From NCBI GenBank assembly GCA_949316235.1, contig OX438749.1, forward strand, positions 20,166,414 through 20,230,413: a stretch of 64,000 bases of DNA, written 5' to 3'. Each line of letters starts with the position of its first letter. The stretch's first letter is position 1. A program made the position numbers and the translations under genes. Source of the DNA: Oegoconia quadripuncta (Eukaryota; Arthropoda; Insecta; Lepidoptera; Autostichidae). The notes below the pieces were generated by a model. The model was not told where the DNA came from. It saw nothing but the letters and a program-made list of their open reading frames with translations, and made no database searches. This document shows positions 10,669 through 21,800 of this stretch, piece after piece.

Positions 10669-11087
10669 ATACACTCGAAAAACATTACCCTTCTTCCTGG
10701 GGCAGTCGGGTAAATACAAAGAGGTGCGTTGAGTACATTTAGTTTTCTCGAATAAATGTTTTGTTATCTTGTTATATCCAAAACATTTACATCTGTAAAT
10801 TATAACAGGAGAAGACGAGTGGGTTCAGATGGAGCGTGGGCCAAAATCGATGGAATAAATTACTTCCGCTTACAGAGTTGTCGTTGATGATTCGACTCAC
10901 AGATTCATGGTTATATGTCATCCTGAGGCACTGGTAGCTAGGAGCGACAGCCGGCCAAATGAAGTTGACAAGCAAAACTATAAGATAACCGGCCAAGTGC
11001 GTGTCGGGCCACGCGTAGGGTCCGTAATTGCCCGTCATAATATGCCGAATTAGAGGGGAGGTTTTTGATGTTTCATAAATAATTTTC

Positions 11088-11325
11088 AACGGACCGATTG
11101 GTGTAGTGGATAGTGACCTTATCAGCGAAACCAACGGTTGCGGGTTCGAATCAAGCGAGGGGTAAATGTTTGTGTGATGAATACGAACATTTATTTCCGA
11201 GTCTTGGATGTTTATATAAATATTTATGTATGTTTATCCGTTATCTAATATCCAGAGCACAAGCTTTGCTTAGTTTGGGACTAGATGATTGGTGTAAGTG
11301 TCCGAAATATTTATTATATTTATAT
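11088..11325 (+). repeat. SINE-B copy 1
   Basis: tRNA-like head ATTGGTGTAGTGGATAGTGA with GGTTGCGGGTTCGAATC, then AACATTTATTTCCGAGTCTT, TTTATCCGTTATCTA, and the 3' GGGACTAGATGATTGGTGTA end with an AT-rich tail. Confidence 0.8.
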
Positions 11326-11454
11326 TACTCATTAGCTTATAAATTTCCGGTTTATTATAGGGTTATAACCCCTCCCAAATATCTTGCATTTTTACACGAA
11401 TCCAAAAACAACCGTTAAGCGGGCACACGTGACTCTGACAAAAATTAGCCCTTT

Positions 11455-11575
11455 ATAAATTGATTTTCCGTAGTCGGAGATCAAAATCGATGCAATGAAG
11501 ACGCTAAATTATAAAGACCTCCAACTGTAGGAAAATCAATTTATATGGTACGATACTCTTTGAGTAAACAAACAC
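11455..11575 (+). repeat. Dispersed repeat shared with Galk intron 1
   Basis: GATGCAATGAAGACG, TAGGAAAATCAATTTATATG and GTACGATACT are shared in order with 18945-19035. Unclassified. Confidence 0.5.
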
Positions 11576-11679
11576 CTATTTTTTATTTATTACTAATCGA
11601 TAAATAGAATATTTTGACACATAGGACCTTATGTTTCTGGGTTCGGCAGATAGATCTACGATGCTTGTTTATAGCATTG

Positions 11680-11920
11680 ACGACCGATTAGTGTAGTGTA
11701 TAGTGACCCTGTCAGCGAAACCAACGGTTGCGGGTTTGAATCCCGCGACGTGTTAATGTTTGTGTGATGAATATGAACATTTATTCCAGAGTCATGGATG
11801 TTTTTATAAATATTTATGTATGTTTATCCGTTATCTAGTCTCCATAGTACAAGCTTTGCTTAGTTTTGGACTAGATGATTGGTGTAAGTGCCCCAAATAT
11901 TTATTTATATTATATTTATA
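11680..11920 (+). repeat. SINE-B copy 2
   Basis: Full head-to-tail copy only about 350 bp from copy 1 and in the same orientation. Differences along its length indicate independent insertion rather than recent duplication. Confidence 0.8.
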
Positions 11921-13577
11921 TTATTATTATAGCTTTTGTAATGATAGATTTTGCAAGCGTTTTTGCAGTTCTCCCATTTCATTTTCTATTAATTTTTTTA
12001 TTAGTCAGATTTTAGTTTTTTTGGTATAAAGGCCTATAGTCGCCTTTCACGACACCCACGTGTAGAGTTGGGTTGCCTCTATTCTTTTACGTACCGAAAC
12101 TACACAGGTTTACCAATAAATAAACCGTATTAAGTATCTTCGATATGCCTTAGTTGCGTGATCTTCTATTGGTACTCCAACAGTTCTTATGTTTCTAAAC
12201 TGTCATAAACATGAGGAAAGTTTCAATTAGTGGTAGTATTTCCCTGGTGACTTGTTCAAATACATTTCGCGTCGCCTGAGTCGACGTCTATACCGATCCA
12301 ATTTGCCGAATGCGACGAGACTCGGGAAACAAGCTTGTAATATACATTGATGTCTATGTGTTATGTGGAATGTCTATTTGTTATATTTATATGTTATGAA
12401 AATTTATGCATGACATTATTAATATTATTGACATCTTATTATTGGGTGTTTACCTATGAAATTGGAGTTCTTTTTCTTCGTTAATCATATGTACACATTC
12501 CTGCGATTGTCAAAGCTATATCCAAATTTGTTTTTTATTTGGAAAATGGAATATTATATCAAGGTTTCACATGAAATATTTTTTAATTTCTGGGCTAAAT
12601 CACATAATAAAAAAAAATTGAACAGAGCTCTTTTTATGTGCTTCCCATAAATCATTTCTTAGATTCGTTGAAACTTTTATAAAGCGGTTATTTTTAAAAT
12701 TTAACGCTGCCTATACTTAACTGAATGTTATACACACAAAGTTTAGCTAAATTTGGATTAGCCGTTCCCAAAAAAAATCAAAAATGTTTGTATGGACAAA
12801 ATAGTCTTAATGAAATTCTTCATACAAAACGCCAATTTCATAGGTAACGACCTAATATATTCGTTGAAATAGGATAGGGAGTACTTTTAACTTGCTATTA
12901 TTTGTTTATTGTTGATTGACTGTGGAATTGGAGCACTTTCTTTGAACTTACAACATACATATGTAGCTTCATAAAAATTATAACTATTGGTAATTGAAAC
13001 GACATTAATAACATAGATATCCCTTTCCTCCATATTGCCATGCCTGACAAGATACATGTGTATGTTAGTACTTACCTATGTATTGTAACTATGACATGTG
13101 TAATGTAATAAATATATGAATTATGAATTAACTTAGTAACATATTTCTTAAAAATATTATTCATAATAGTAAAATGTAAAAAAAATTAAACATAATGTAT
13201 ATTTTAATCTGGGAAAAGGAAATAAAAAATAATACTAGATTAGCCACTGGCGCAACAACAAAGTAATTCATTTTATTATGTTGTCTGACAGTATCATCTA
13301 AAAGTTGGAGAAGTTTGACAAGTAACTAGTTAAAAGTTGAATGACGTTTGCTATAGTTGTTTGCATAGTTAGTTGATTATACAAACGGAGAAAGTAACAT
13401 TGTAAGGGAATATACAAATGGCTATTCGTGTCATTTATAAATTAGGATCTAGAGTGTCTCTTAGAGATAAGTTTAAAGAAATTAATATCTTAATAATGGC
13501 ATCTCAATACATTTATGAGTATTTGTTATATTTGAAAAAAAAATATAACCTTATTCGCTAAAAATAGTGATAGGCAC
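11921..13577. other. AT-rich DNA, no gene recognised
   Basis: Long A/T runs and no supported coding exon. GCCTATAGTCGCCTTTCACG near 12030 resembles a degraded LINE tail but is too short to classify. Confidence 0.45.
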
Positions 13578-13995
13578 AATGTTAATACAAGGAATAAGAA
13601 CCAGTTATCTATTTATGTCTGCCGACTTCACAAAGTTAGTAAATCCTTCAAAGGGCAATGTATACCCTTGTATAATAAGGTTCCAGTAGACGTTCAAAAT
13701 TTGCCTTTAAATAAATTTAAAGCAATCATAAAACAGAAATTATTAACAAAAGGCTATTATAAAATCACTGCCTATTTGAATGATAAGCAAGCATGGACAT
13801 AGCTGTCTTATTATTCATATAATTATCAAATCGCAAGCCATAATCTGTTTAAAAGGGCAACCCTAGAGTTTCTTGCTCGTTCTTCTCTGGGGAGTCAGCT
13901 TTGTGAATGAACAGTAAATTTAAATGTAGATAATATTAATAGTGACGTTTTCAAGTGATAATTTTATCCTATGAAATAAAATATTTTGATTTGAT
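13578..13995 (+). mobile_element. LINE-K 3' end with ORF2 C-terminus
   Basis: One frame ends at a TAG at 13800-13802 and reads KNQLSIYVCRLHKVSKSFKG, then [20 protein letters not shown] and TKGYYKITAYLNDKQAWT. This is the C-terminal tail of a CR1/L2-like non-LTR element. The 3' UTR contains CTAGAGTTTCTTGCTCGTTC and ends in TTTTGATTTGATTT. Other copies: 21905, 23213, 34222, 39195 (-) and 47590. Confidence 0.75.
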
Positions 13996-14196
13996 TTACT
14001 ACATGATGATACCTGCTTCCCCATTCCTCCCATTGCAAGGATCCAGGATTGTGGTACTATGCATGTCGCCCACTTAAGCAGAATTAAGAAAGAAGTTTGG
14101 CACCCCCCTGCTCGGCAAAGAGAGTCAGCTAAATGAATTCAAAATCAGCCATAAGGTTAACTTATGGGGGAGAGTAGCTCTCATAGCGCAGTCGCA

Positions 14197-14590
14197 TTAA
14201 ATAAATAAATATCCTTGGACATATAGAGACCCAAATGTGTTGGGGTTTCCGGGTCAGTACGCTTCCACCTTCGACTTCCTCTTCGCTCAACATCAGGTGT
14301 GATTGAGGTCAAGTACGAACCCGTCGTACATAAAAAAAAAAAAAAAAAAAAAAAGACAGCGCCATCTAGTTCCACGCTAAGCAACTAGGCTTGTGTTGTG
14401 GTTACCAGATGGTAGATACACTACACAAATACATTTTTTTTTGGAAATAAATACATATATAAATGAAACCATCCATAACTCGGGTACACATGTCCGTATT
14501 CATCATACAAACATATGCCCATAGCGGGATTCGAACCCGCGACCTTTTGGTATAGCAGCAGAATTTCTAACCACTACACGAAACAGGTTC
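14197..14590 (-). repeat. SINE-A interrupted by a SINE-C fragment
   Basis: SINE-A in minus orientation begins at ATATCCTTGGACATA and resumes at GACAGCGCCATCTAGTTCCA after the insert. It runs through the tRNA-like head to the ACTACACGAAACAGG end near 14588. Confidence 0.8.
14227..14355 (+). repeat. SINE-C 3' fragment nested in SINE-A
   Basis: It starts at CCAAATGTGTTGGGGTTTCC and ends in an A-run of more than 20 bases at 14331-14354. The long unbroken A-run suggests a relatively recent insertion. Confidence 0.8.
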
Positions 14591-14613
14591 AAAAACAAAT
14601 TCTCAATTCGTTT

Positions 14614-14692
14614 TCGATTAGCGAAGTTAAGCAATGTCTTGCGCGGATGGGTGACCACTAGTGGCCTTTTTAATACGAGTGCTTCCGTGCTT
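14614..14692 (+). repeat. 5S rRNA-like fragment (5S pseudogene or 5S-headed SINE)
   Basis: CGATTAGCGAAGTTAAGCAA followed by GGATGGGTGACC matches the internal promoter region of animal 5S rRNA (A-box AGTTAAGCAA and C-box GGATGGGTGACC). About a dozen bases that separate these boxes in a functional 5S gene are missing. The 3' part (TAGTGGCC, then GAGTGCTTCCGTGCTTTT) departs from 5S rRNA. It is therefore not a functional 5S gene. A 5S-derived SINE is likely. Confidence 0.6.
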
Positions 14693-14863
14693 TTATATAT
14701 ATTTTGTATTTATTTATTTATCTAAAATGTTACTAAGATATATTTACAGCTGTAACAAAAACCTATTTAGGTTTATCCAAACACCGTAGCTATGTTATCA
14801 TGGACACTCATCTTACTTCGGTGGACACTATAAATAGTCGGTCCAGGTTGCTTTCATTTGAAC

Positions 14864-14940
14864 CGCCTCCGTGGCTCAATGTAAACAACATTGGGTTTAC
14901 GATACGGAGGTCGCGGGTTCGATCCCCAGCGGGGTAGACT
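14864..14940 (+). repeat. SINE-C tRNA-like head only
   Basis: CGCCTCCGTGGCTCAATGTA through GGTTCGATCCCCAGCGGGGT, with the body missing. Box A- and box B-like segments are intact, but a lone head among dozens of SINE copies is better read as a truncated SINE than as a tRNA gene. Confidence 0.75.
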
Positions 14941-15987
14941 GTACCTCAGGTTATACAATACGATGATATTTTGTCCTCCTCCCGGTTTGCAAGACCAGCG
15001 CTGAACCACGGGCATTCCCACAGGTTGCAGGGAAGGGTCACGATAACCTTATCACTAACAAAATTAGCAGGTCTGTATTTTAATAAATTGGAACGGAAAT
15101 TAGTACATTTATTAGCAAAACATTTTCTATTTTCGTTATTAAACTACCACGCTTGTTACTATGTAAATAATTTACATGTTCACCCTCTATATACCTACGC
15201 ATCAGTTACATCACTCGACACGCCCACCTTGAGCCCATTCATGTCTGTGCCGATTTCGATAAAGCCCCGTGATCAACTTAATGAATGCGTTGACACGATA
15301 AAAGCTGAAATTCCTAATCCATCTGATTTTCCACTATGATATTAATTATTACTGCTTTTATTTTATCAACTTATCACACTAAATAAGATATAGGTAGTTA
15401 CTTATTGTGATAATCCCTATAAAATGATAACTAAGTCTATAATTCCTTGCAATGATGATTTGATATCTTGTTTAGATGACATTGTAGAGAAAAAGTGATA
15501 ACAACTTATGCGAAGATTGATGATATCTATCTCCTGCTAATATTGTTTATGGAGGGTCACTGGGAATTACCTATGGTTAGCAATATTGAATAGATTATTG
15601 ATATCTTTCATGAAATATATAAAATGGCTAACACCACCGACTACAAAAATTTTTTTTAGTCTGAGCTCACAACTTAATATTAGGTCACATAAAAGTGCAA
15701 GAAAAAATTACAATATTGATTAAAAATATGAATTTTACATTATGTTTGTTATACTTAAAAGATTTTCGCATGTTTTTTGCTCACTTTACTGTGGTAAATG
15801 ATGATTTTTTTATAATATAAATCAGCGCTTGATGCGACAGTTTGCGAACGAAGTCGGTGTGTGACTGAATTCCTATTGGAACCAAACTGCCGTTTTGACA
15901 CCAAAGAAGTGGGCCATTTTGATTGTATGAACAACACGACCCGTACGCAGTTATATAAGTCTATGGTTATAAGCGTGGGTGACTCAG
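14941..15987. other. No gene recognised
   Basis: A 122-codon frame at 14971-15339 has an ATG and a stop but no recognised domain, no splice sites tied to it, and no repeat-protein similarity that I can see. It could be chance or a degraded fragment. Confidence 0.4.
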
Positions 15988-16325
15988 GAGCGTCGGTGGC
16001 TCAGCGGTTAAGACGCGGTCTACCAAGTTGGGAGGTCCAGGTTCGGTTCCCAGGCAGGCCATGTACCAATGAGTTAAAAAAAAAATTAATTACTTATGTG
16101 CATTTATCCGACTGCTCCTAAACGGTGAAGGAAAACATCGTGAGGACTGCATGACTGAGAAATAAAAATTCAAAGGCATGTGAAGTCCCCAACCAGCATT
16201 GGAGCAGCGTGGTGGGACTACGGACCATACTCCCTCATATACGAGGGAAGGCCTATAATAGGATATATAATATTGTTTATAATCCATATAGTAGGATGTT
16301 TAGGGGCTGATGATGATGATGGTTA
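15988..16325 (+). repeat. SINE-D, full length
   Basis: Head GTCGGTGGCTCAGCGGTTAA with GTTCGGTTCCCAGGCAGGCC. The body includes CTCCCTCATATACGAGGGAA. The end is GATGTTTAGGGGCTGATGAT and a GATGATGATG tail. Most complete SINE-D in the window. Confidence 0.8.
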
Positions 16326-16589
16326 TTAGTCATTGTTAGCACACATTTAGCACTAATCAGATGCTATACATTTTAAGCTACATTGTATTTGGATATTTGG
16401 ATAAGTCCAAGAACTAGAAAAAATTCTACCAGGATTACGTTATCTGGAGACCAATCGCGCTATTTTACAATTTTTTTTATCGTTCGAACGGAAGGTTTTT
16501 GGTTTTGGTTTTGCTTTACTTTAGCTAATGTAAAAAACGGTATCGAGATATTTTTTTGTGAACAATTATATCGTATTATTATATTATTC

Positions 16590-16690
16590 GAATCAGCCTT
16601 GCCTAGCTTCTGGATACCATTCCACCAACCAGAGACTTGGGGCTAGTTTTTTATTTGTGATTTTTTTTCTAATAAATTTTATAAGTATTG
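16590..16690 (+). repeat. Repeat shared with 18110-18205
   Basis: TACCATTCCACCAACCAGAG and ACTTGGGGCTAGTTTTTTAT recur in the same order 1.5 kb downstream. Probably the 3' end of a retroposon. Not classified. Confidence 0.55.
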
Positions 16691-17055
16691 ATTATATCGT
16701 TGATGCTACCAAAGTAAAACCAAACCCAAAATGTTTAAGAGTTAGCCACAGCTATTAAAAAAACTTGGTTAATTTCCGTTCAAATGATTAGCGCGATACA
16801 AAATGTGCTTAACGTAACGTTTTTGGTTATGGTTTAGCTTTGTTATCATCGTTGAAACTTAGCGCAATCGGCCCCTTGGCATAATCTGTTTTTTGTAAAT
16901 ATCTGAAAATGAATGGATGAACAAATTCTAAATGCCGTAATAAGCATAGGTAACGTCAAATTTTAAAAATACTTTATAATGTGTTAACACACGCTCGAAA
17001 AGTGCTTTAGAAAATGTTTTATTTCTCAACCTAGTGCCACCACTCTCTCACATTA

Positions 17056-17155
17056 TTTGGGTCAACGAGATTTTCTTCACTATACCTAGATGCTAGCAAT
17101 TGCAGGGACCCGTCAGCGTCGTGTATGTAATTGACTGATGAAGGTTGAATTGATA
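17056..17155 (+). repeat. Left copy of ~100-bp direct repeat flanking a SINE-C
   Basis: ATTTGGGTCAACGAGATTTT, TCAGCGTCGTGTATGTAATT and GATGAAGGTTGAATTGAT match 17583-17690 with a few differences. The two copies bracket the SINE-C at 17156. Confidence 0.7.
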
Positions 17156-17490
17156 TTTATTTATGCACAACGGGTTGGTACTTGACCTCAATCACACCTG
17201 ATGTTAAGTGAAGATGACGTAGATGGTGGAAGCGTACTGACCCGGAAACCCCAACACATTTGGAGGACTGGCTATTTTATCTGTGACAACCGGAACACAA
17301 CAATGCTATTCACATTGCTGCTTGGCGGCAGATTTAGATAAGATGGCGGTAGCTAGCCAGGCGGACATTTAAAATGCCCTACCACCAACGAAACCGAGTA
17401 CTTAAACATGTACCCCGCTGGGGATCGATCCCGCGACCTTCGCGATCGTAAATCCAATGTTGTTTACATTGAGCCACGGAGACGGTTAAA
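17156..17490 (-). repeat. SINE-C, full length
   Basis: Minus-strand copy with poly(A) side at 17156 and head ending at ACCGTCTCCGTGGCTCAATG near 17488. The A-tail is partly replaced by TTTATTTATG. Confidence 0.8.
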
Positions 17491-17582
17491 TAATTCAATC
17501 TGTGCTCCTCCTTCAACCTCAAGCTCATTCGAGTCCGCCTCCGTGGCTCAATCCACGGAGGCGGTTAAACGATATTTCATAT

Positions 17583-17690
17583 CATTTGGGTCAACGATAT
17601 TTTCTTCACTGTACTTAGGTGCTAGCAATTTCAGGGACGCTGTCAGCGTCGTATATGTAATTGATTGATGAAGGTTGAATTGAATAGAGC
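17583..17690 (+). repeat. Right copy of ~100-bp direct repeat
   Basis: CATTTGGGTCAACGATATTT, GCTGTCAGCGTCGTATATGT and GATGAAGGTTGAATTGAAT pair with 17056-17155. A perfect GCCTCCGTGG/CCACGGAGGC palindrome at 17538-17567, made of two SINE-C head ends, lies just upstream. Confidence 0.7.
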
Positions 17691-18109
17691 ACAACGTGAC
17701 TGTTATATTATATCCGTCGTACAGGAGAATAAGGCACGTCGGGTGCTCGTGGGTGTGTTTCTGAACGGTCGGAGCTTGCATTTTTTTTTCGGGTCTCGTT
17801 GAGCGTAATCCATGTTTTTTCAAGTCTTTGAGTCGTATTACTCAATCAATAATAATACATTTATTCCTCTCCACAATTATGTAGGTACAATAGTACAAAT
17901 ATACAAGACAAATGTGTCACATATCAACAGATTTGTGGGAGACAGACGGATAAACTATTAGACTATATTATAACGATAATTATTTTCAGTAACATAATAA
18001 GAATCACTAATTGGCATAAGTTTGGAATTAGTTTACTATAATGCAATGGTAGCTACCATTTTGGCCAATACTTTGGTCAGAGAATCAGCCTAGCTATACA
18101 GCGAGGCAA

Positions 18110-18205
18110 CGCGGCCTGCCTTCTGGGTACCATTCCACCAACCAGAGACTTGGGGCTAGTTTTTTATTTGTGATGTTTTTTTTTTAATAAATTGTATAAT
18201 TATTG
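18110..18205 (+). repeat. Second copy of the 16590 repeat
   Basis: See 16590-16690. The copies share about 90 bp and end in AATAAATT-type sequence. Confidence 0.55.
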
Positions 18206-18731
18206 TTTATAAATATTGTACAAATGTTAATAAATATTCTTAATTTTTTTATAAATAAATATATAGTCTGTATTTCAGGTCACTGGCAGGTCTCCCCCTC
18301 TTCGAAAAGAATTAAATTGTATAAATTATATTTGTCTATTATTTATATTTAATTTACCAATAAAGAAGAATTAAGTAGGAAAGAAGTCCTTAATTCCCTC
18401 GGTAAATGACAGTGTAAGCTAATTGAACTCCAAATCAGCTAAGTAATATAGGCGATAGAGAATTACAACTTGACTCGTAAAATGTAGCCGGTTGATATTT
18501 TCACAGAATACTGTGTTACTATAGTCTCTATTATGAGTAATCAATTCAAAAAAGGGATAACACGCCTACAAAAACGACAAGTACGGAACCCTACATTGCG
18601 CGGGGACAGACATGTACTTGGCAGGTTTTTGCTCAAGAAAACGCATTCGAAATCGCACCCTTTCGAGTCGAATATCGACTATCGAACTATTTAGAATACG
18701 AGCAAATTTAAATATGATTATCATTTTCCAG

Positions 18732-18899
18732 ATGTCGCATGAAATAGTAGCAAAGGGTGAAGCGAGACTTGTGCAGGAGGCACGCGATAAGTTCGTAGCG
18801 ACTTTCGGACGAGCGCCGGTGGCAGCCGCGTGCGTGCCTGGCAGAGTCAACCTTATCGGAGACCACATCGACTACTGCGAGGGCTATGTGCTGCCTGTG
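18732..18899 (+). CDS. Galk: Galk coding exon 1 (codons 1-56)
   Basis: It begins [10 protein letters not shown] and ends GYVLPV, phase 0, with donor GTACGT at 18900. The ATG follows ATTTTCCAG directly, which resembles a 3' splice site. The open frame continues upstream to 18612, but that part matches a dispersed repeat and lacks galactokinase similarity, so ATG 18732 is chosen. It carries the galactose-binding signature [13 protein letters not shown]. Confidence 0.93.
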
Positions 18900-21800
18900 G
18901 TACGTACTCTTTCTTTTACCCGACTACGGAGGGTTATGATTTTTTATAGGAGGTCAAAACCGATGCAATGAAGACGATAAATAATAGAGTTACGACTGTA
19001 TAGGAAAATCAATTTATATGGTACGATACTGTTTGAGAAAACAAACTTTATATATTTTGTACATCATTAATAAATAAATAAATATCCTTAGTCATACACA
19101 CAGCGCCATCTAGTTCAGTAAGCAACTATTGGCTTGTGTTGTGGATACCAGATGGTTGATATACTACTCATTACTAATCATTAATCGCTCAAAATGGCGG
19201 CCTTATCGCTAACAGCGATCTCTTCCAGGCAAACCGTAGGGTAAAAAAATAAGCTACCAGTAGAAGACGTTTGCATTAATAGTAGCAATACGGGTGTATT
19301 TTTATAGTTGGTAATTATTTTATAATGTTGACATTAAAATAAAAATTTGACGATCGATTGGTGTAGTGGATACCCTGTCAGCGAAACCCGCGACGGGTAA
19401 ATGTTTGTGTGATGAATATGAACATTTATTCCTGAGTCATGGATGTTTATATATATATTTATTAGGCTTATAAAGCGTTTGTAAATTTTTATGAATAAGA
19501 CGGTAAGCTTATAAACGGTAACTAGATAATTTAACTGCATGTTATTAACAAAACATAGAAGTATTTGCCCTTACTAGGTACGTGGCAGTATAGACACCAT
19601 TTGCGACAAGGGAAGAAATGGCTCTGTTATTTTCCCCCAATGTTATTCTCAAAATAGAATTTTATGCGTAGCAAAATTGGAATTTTGGAGTTGTTTATCA
19701 AATTGACAATCCCGAGGCGTCGCGTCGAGTTCATGTCGTCTAATTATAAATACTGTAAACGAGTAAACAAAATTGTTTACATATAAAATTATTTACAGCT
19801 ACAAAATTAAGATTGATTTTATAATTTTATTGACTACAGGCTCAGCTGTGTTCATCTGTTTCTGCCTATTAGACGTAATTATGTTATCCCTTTCAATTAC
19901 AGCTGTAATTTATAATTGGATATAGAGTTAATTCAATATCGCCTCTGAAATTCCGCGTCTTTCGCATTGGGATAATACAATACATAAAGTCACGAACTTT
20001 ATTCCAAATGGGGTGGTCAGTGATATCCCAAACGTAAGTGTTCAACCAAACAACACAGATATTTTCTGTATATAAACAAATATATACAGAAATGCACACG
20101 TGACAGGGGGTGACTCCATCGCCGTTAAAACGTACAAATATCTATACATAGGTGTTTTGTGGTATGGAAAGACCCTTTTTATTTTTTTATTAGGTTTTAT
20201 TTTTTCTACGTGCCAAAATTACACATTTTGTGTGAAATACTCTTATTTCGGCCAATTTAGATGTAAATGAAAAAGATGTTGATCATGTTTCCGAAGCAGT
20301 AGTAGCTTAGACATACTGACTGACAGAGAACTGCTTTACCTTATTATTATTTGTAATAACTTTAAACTGAAACTCACTCAAAATCATCTGTTTTACAATG
20401 AAACGAATGCTTGAAACTTAAAATCAAGTTTAAGGAAACGTGAATTTGATGTATCTCGGTATATATAGTCTACTTAAGAGGGTTTATCCCACATGATATT
20501 CCATATAACCAATTTCTCGAAAGGAATAGACAGATTCTAATGAAAAGTTATACGTATAAACAAGATACAAAGATCTAAAAAGATAGTCAATTCAAAATAA
20601 CGAATTTGAAAGAATATGTTGCGTCAATTTTTCTGTTAGTATGGAAAACTTAAAATCACTGTAATTTAGTTTCAATACTCTGTTTCGATCAGCCGAAAGG
20701 CGTCCACTGCTGGACAAAGGCCTCCCCCAAAGATCGGTCCTGCGCCGCCCGCATACAGCGACTTTCCGCGATCTTTACCAAATCGTCGGTCTACATCGTG
20801 GGGCCCTGCCCATCGTCTTTCCGCTGATATGATGATGATGACTTTGTTTCGATAACGTTCTCCACTAACTTTTTAGATCTATGTACGTACGTGCTTTATG
20901 CGTATAAAGATTCCATAAAATCGATATATTTATTTCGAAAAATTTGAACTTGAAAGTGAGTATGGATGTTTCGTGCGGCATATACGCTCTTAATTATCTT
21001 TCTCTTAGTGTTTGTAACATTGGCCGAGTGTTAGCCGGCAGAGTAGAATAGGAATAACCTGACTCTTCCCGTGGGTCTCGTAAAAGGCGACTAAAGGCTC
21101 GTTTTTCGCAAACATACAGTATATTATATATTAAATGATAGGCAGCCACTGCTGCTGTAATTGCCACGCTGAGCAGGCAGATTATAATAATAAATAAATA
21201 AATGATAAATAAATATCCTTAGACAAACACACAGCGCCATCTAGTTCCACTTTAAGCAACTATAGGCTTGTGTTGTGAATACTAGATGGTTGATATACTA
21301 CATAAATACATTTTTTTTTGTAAATAAATACTTATTATAAATGAAAAACTTCCATAACTCAGATACACATGTCCGTATTCATCACACAAATATATGCCCC
21401 TAGCGGGATTCGAACCCGCAACCTTTTTGGTATAGCGGGCAGAGTTGCTAACCACTACACCAAACAGGTATCCAAATTATCGCATAATTTTGTTATGGCG
21501 ATTAGAGTAAATCCTATCATAGAAGGTGATGAAAGTCGCTCTCCATATGAGAGGCTTGTGTTCAGTAGAGTACTTTTACAATTCACAGGCCCTCCCGTTT
21601 GTGACAGTTATGGTGGGTGACTGTAGCGGCACCTCCAACTGCAGTGTGGTATCTGTGCTGGCGAACGGTCAGGAAGTGAAGACACAGTTCCCTGCGCCAA
21701 CACCCTCGACTCCCTTGAAGCCTGGGGAACCCGCTTGGGCGAATTACGTCAAAGGAGTCGTTGCAAATTTTCCTGGTAAAATCTAAATACAATGTTTTAG

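Noticed and set aside
14864..14940. tRNA genes suggested by box A/box B segments here and at about 30 other places
   Set aside because: Most heads are followed by a SINE body shared by many copies, or are truncated versions of them. The isolated heads match the SINE heads, not independent tRNA genes.
14971..15339. 122-codon frame as a host gene
   Set aside because: No recognisable domain, no splice context and no promoter-like sequence; chance cannot be excluded.
18612..18731. Upstream ATG extending Galk by 40 codons
   Set aside because: This stretch matches a dispersed repeat (GTACGGAACCCTAC type), does not resemble galactokinase, and is separated from MSHEIV by a likely splice acceptor.
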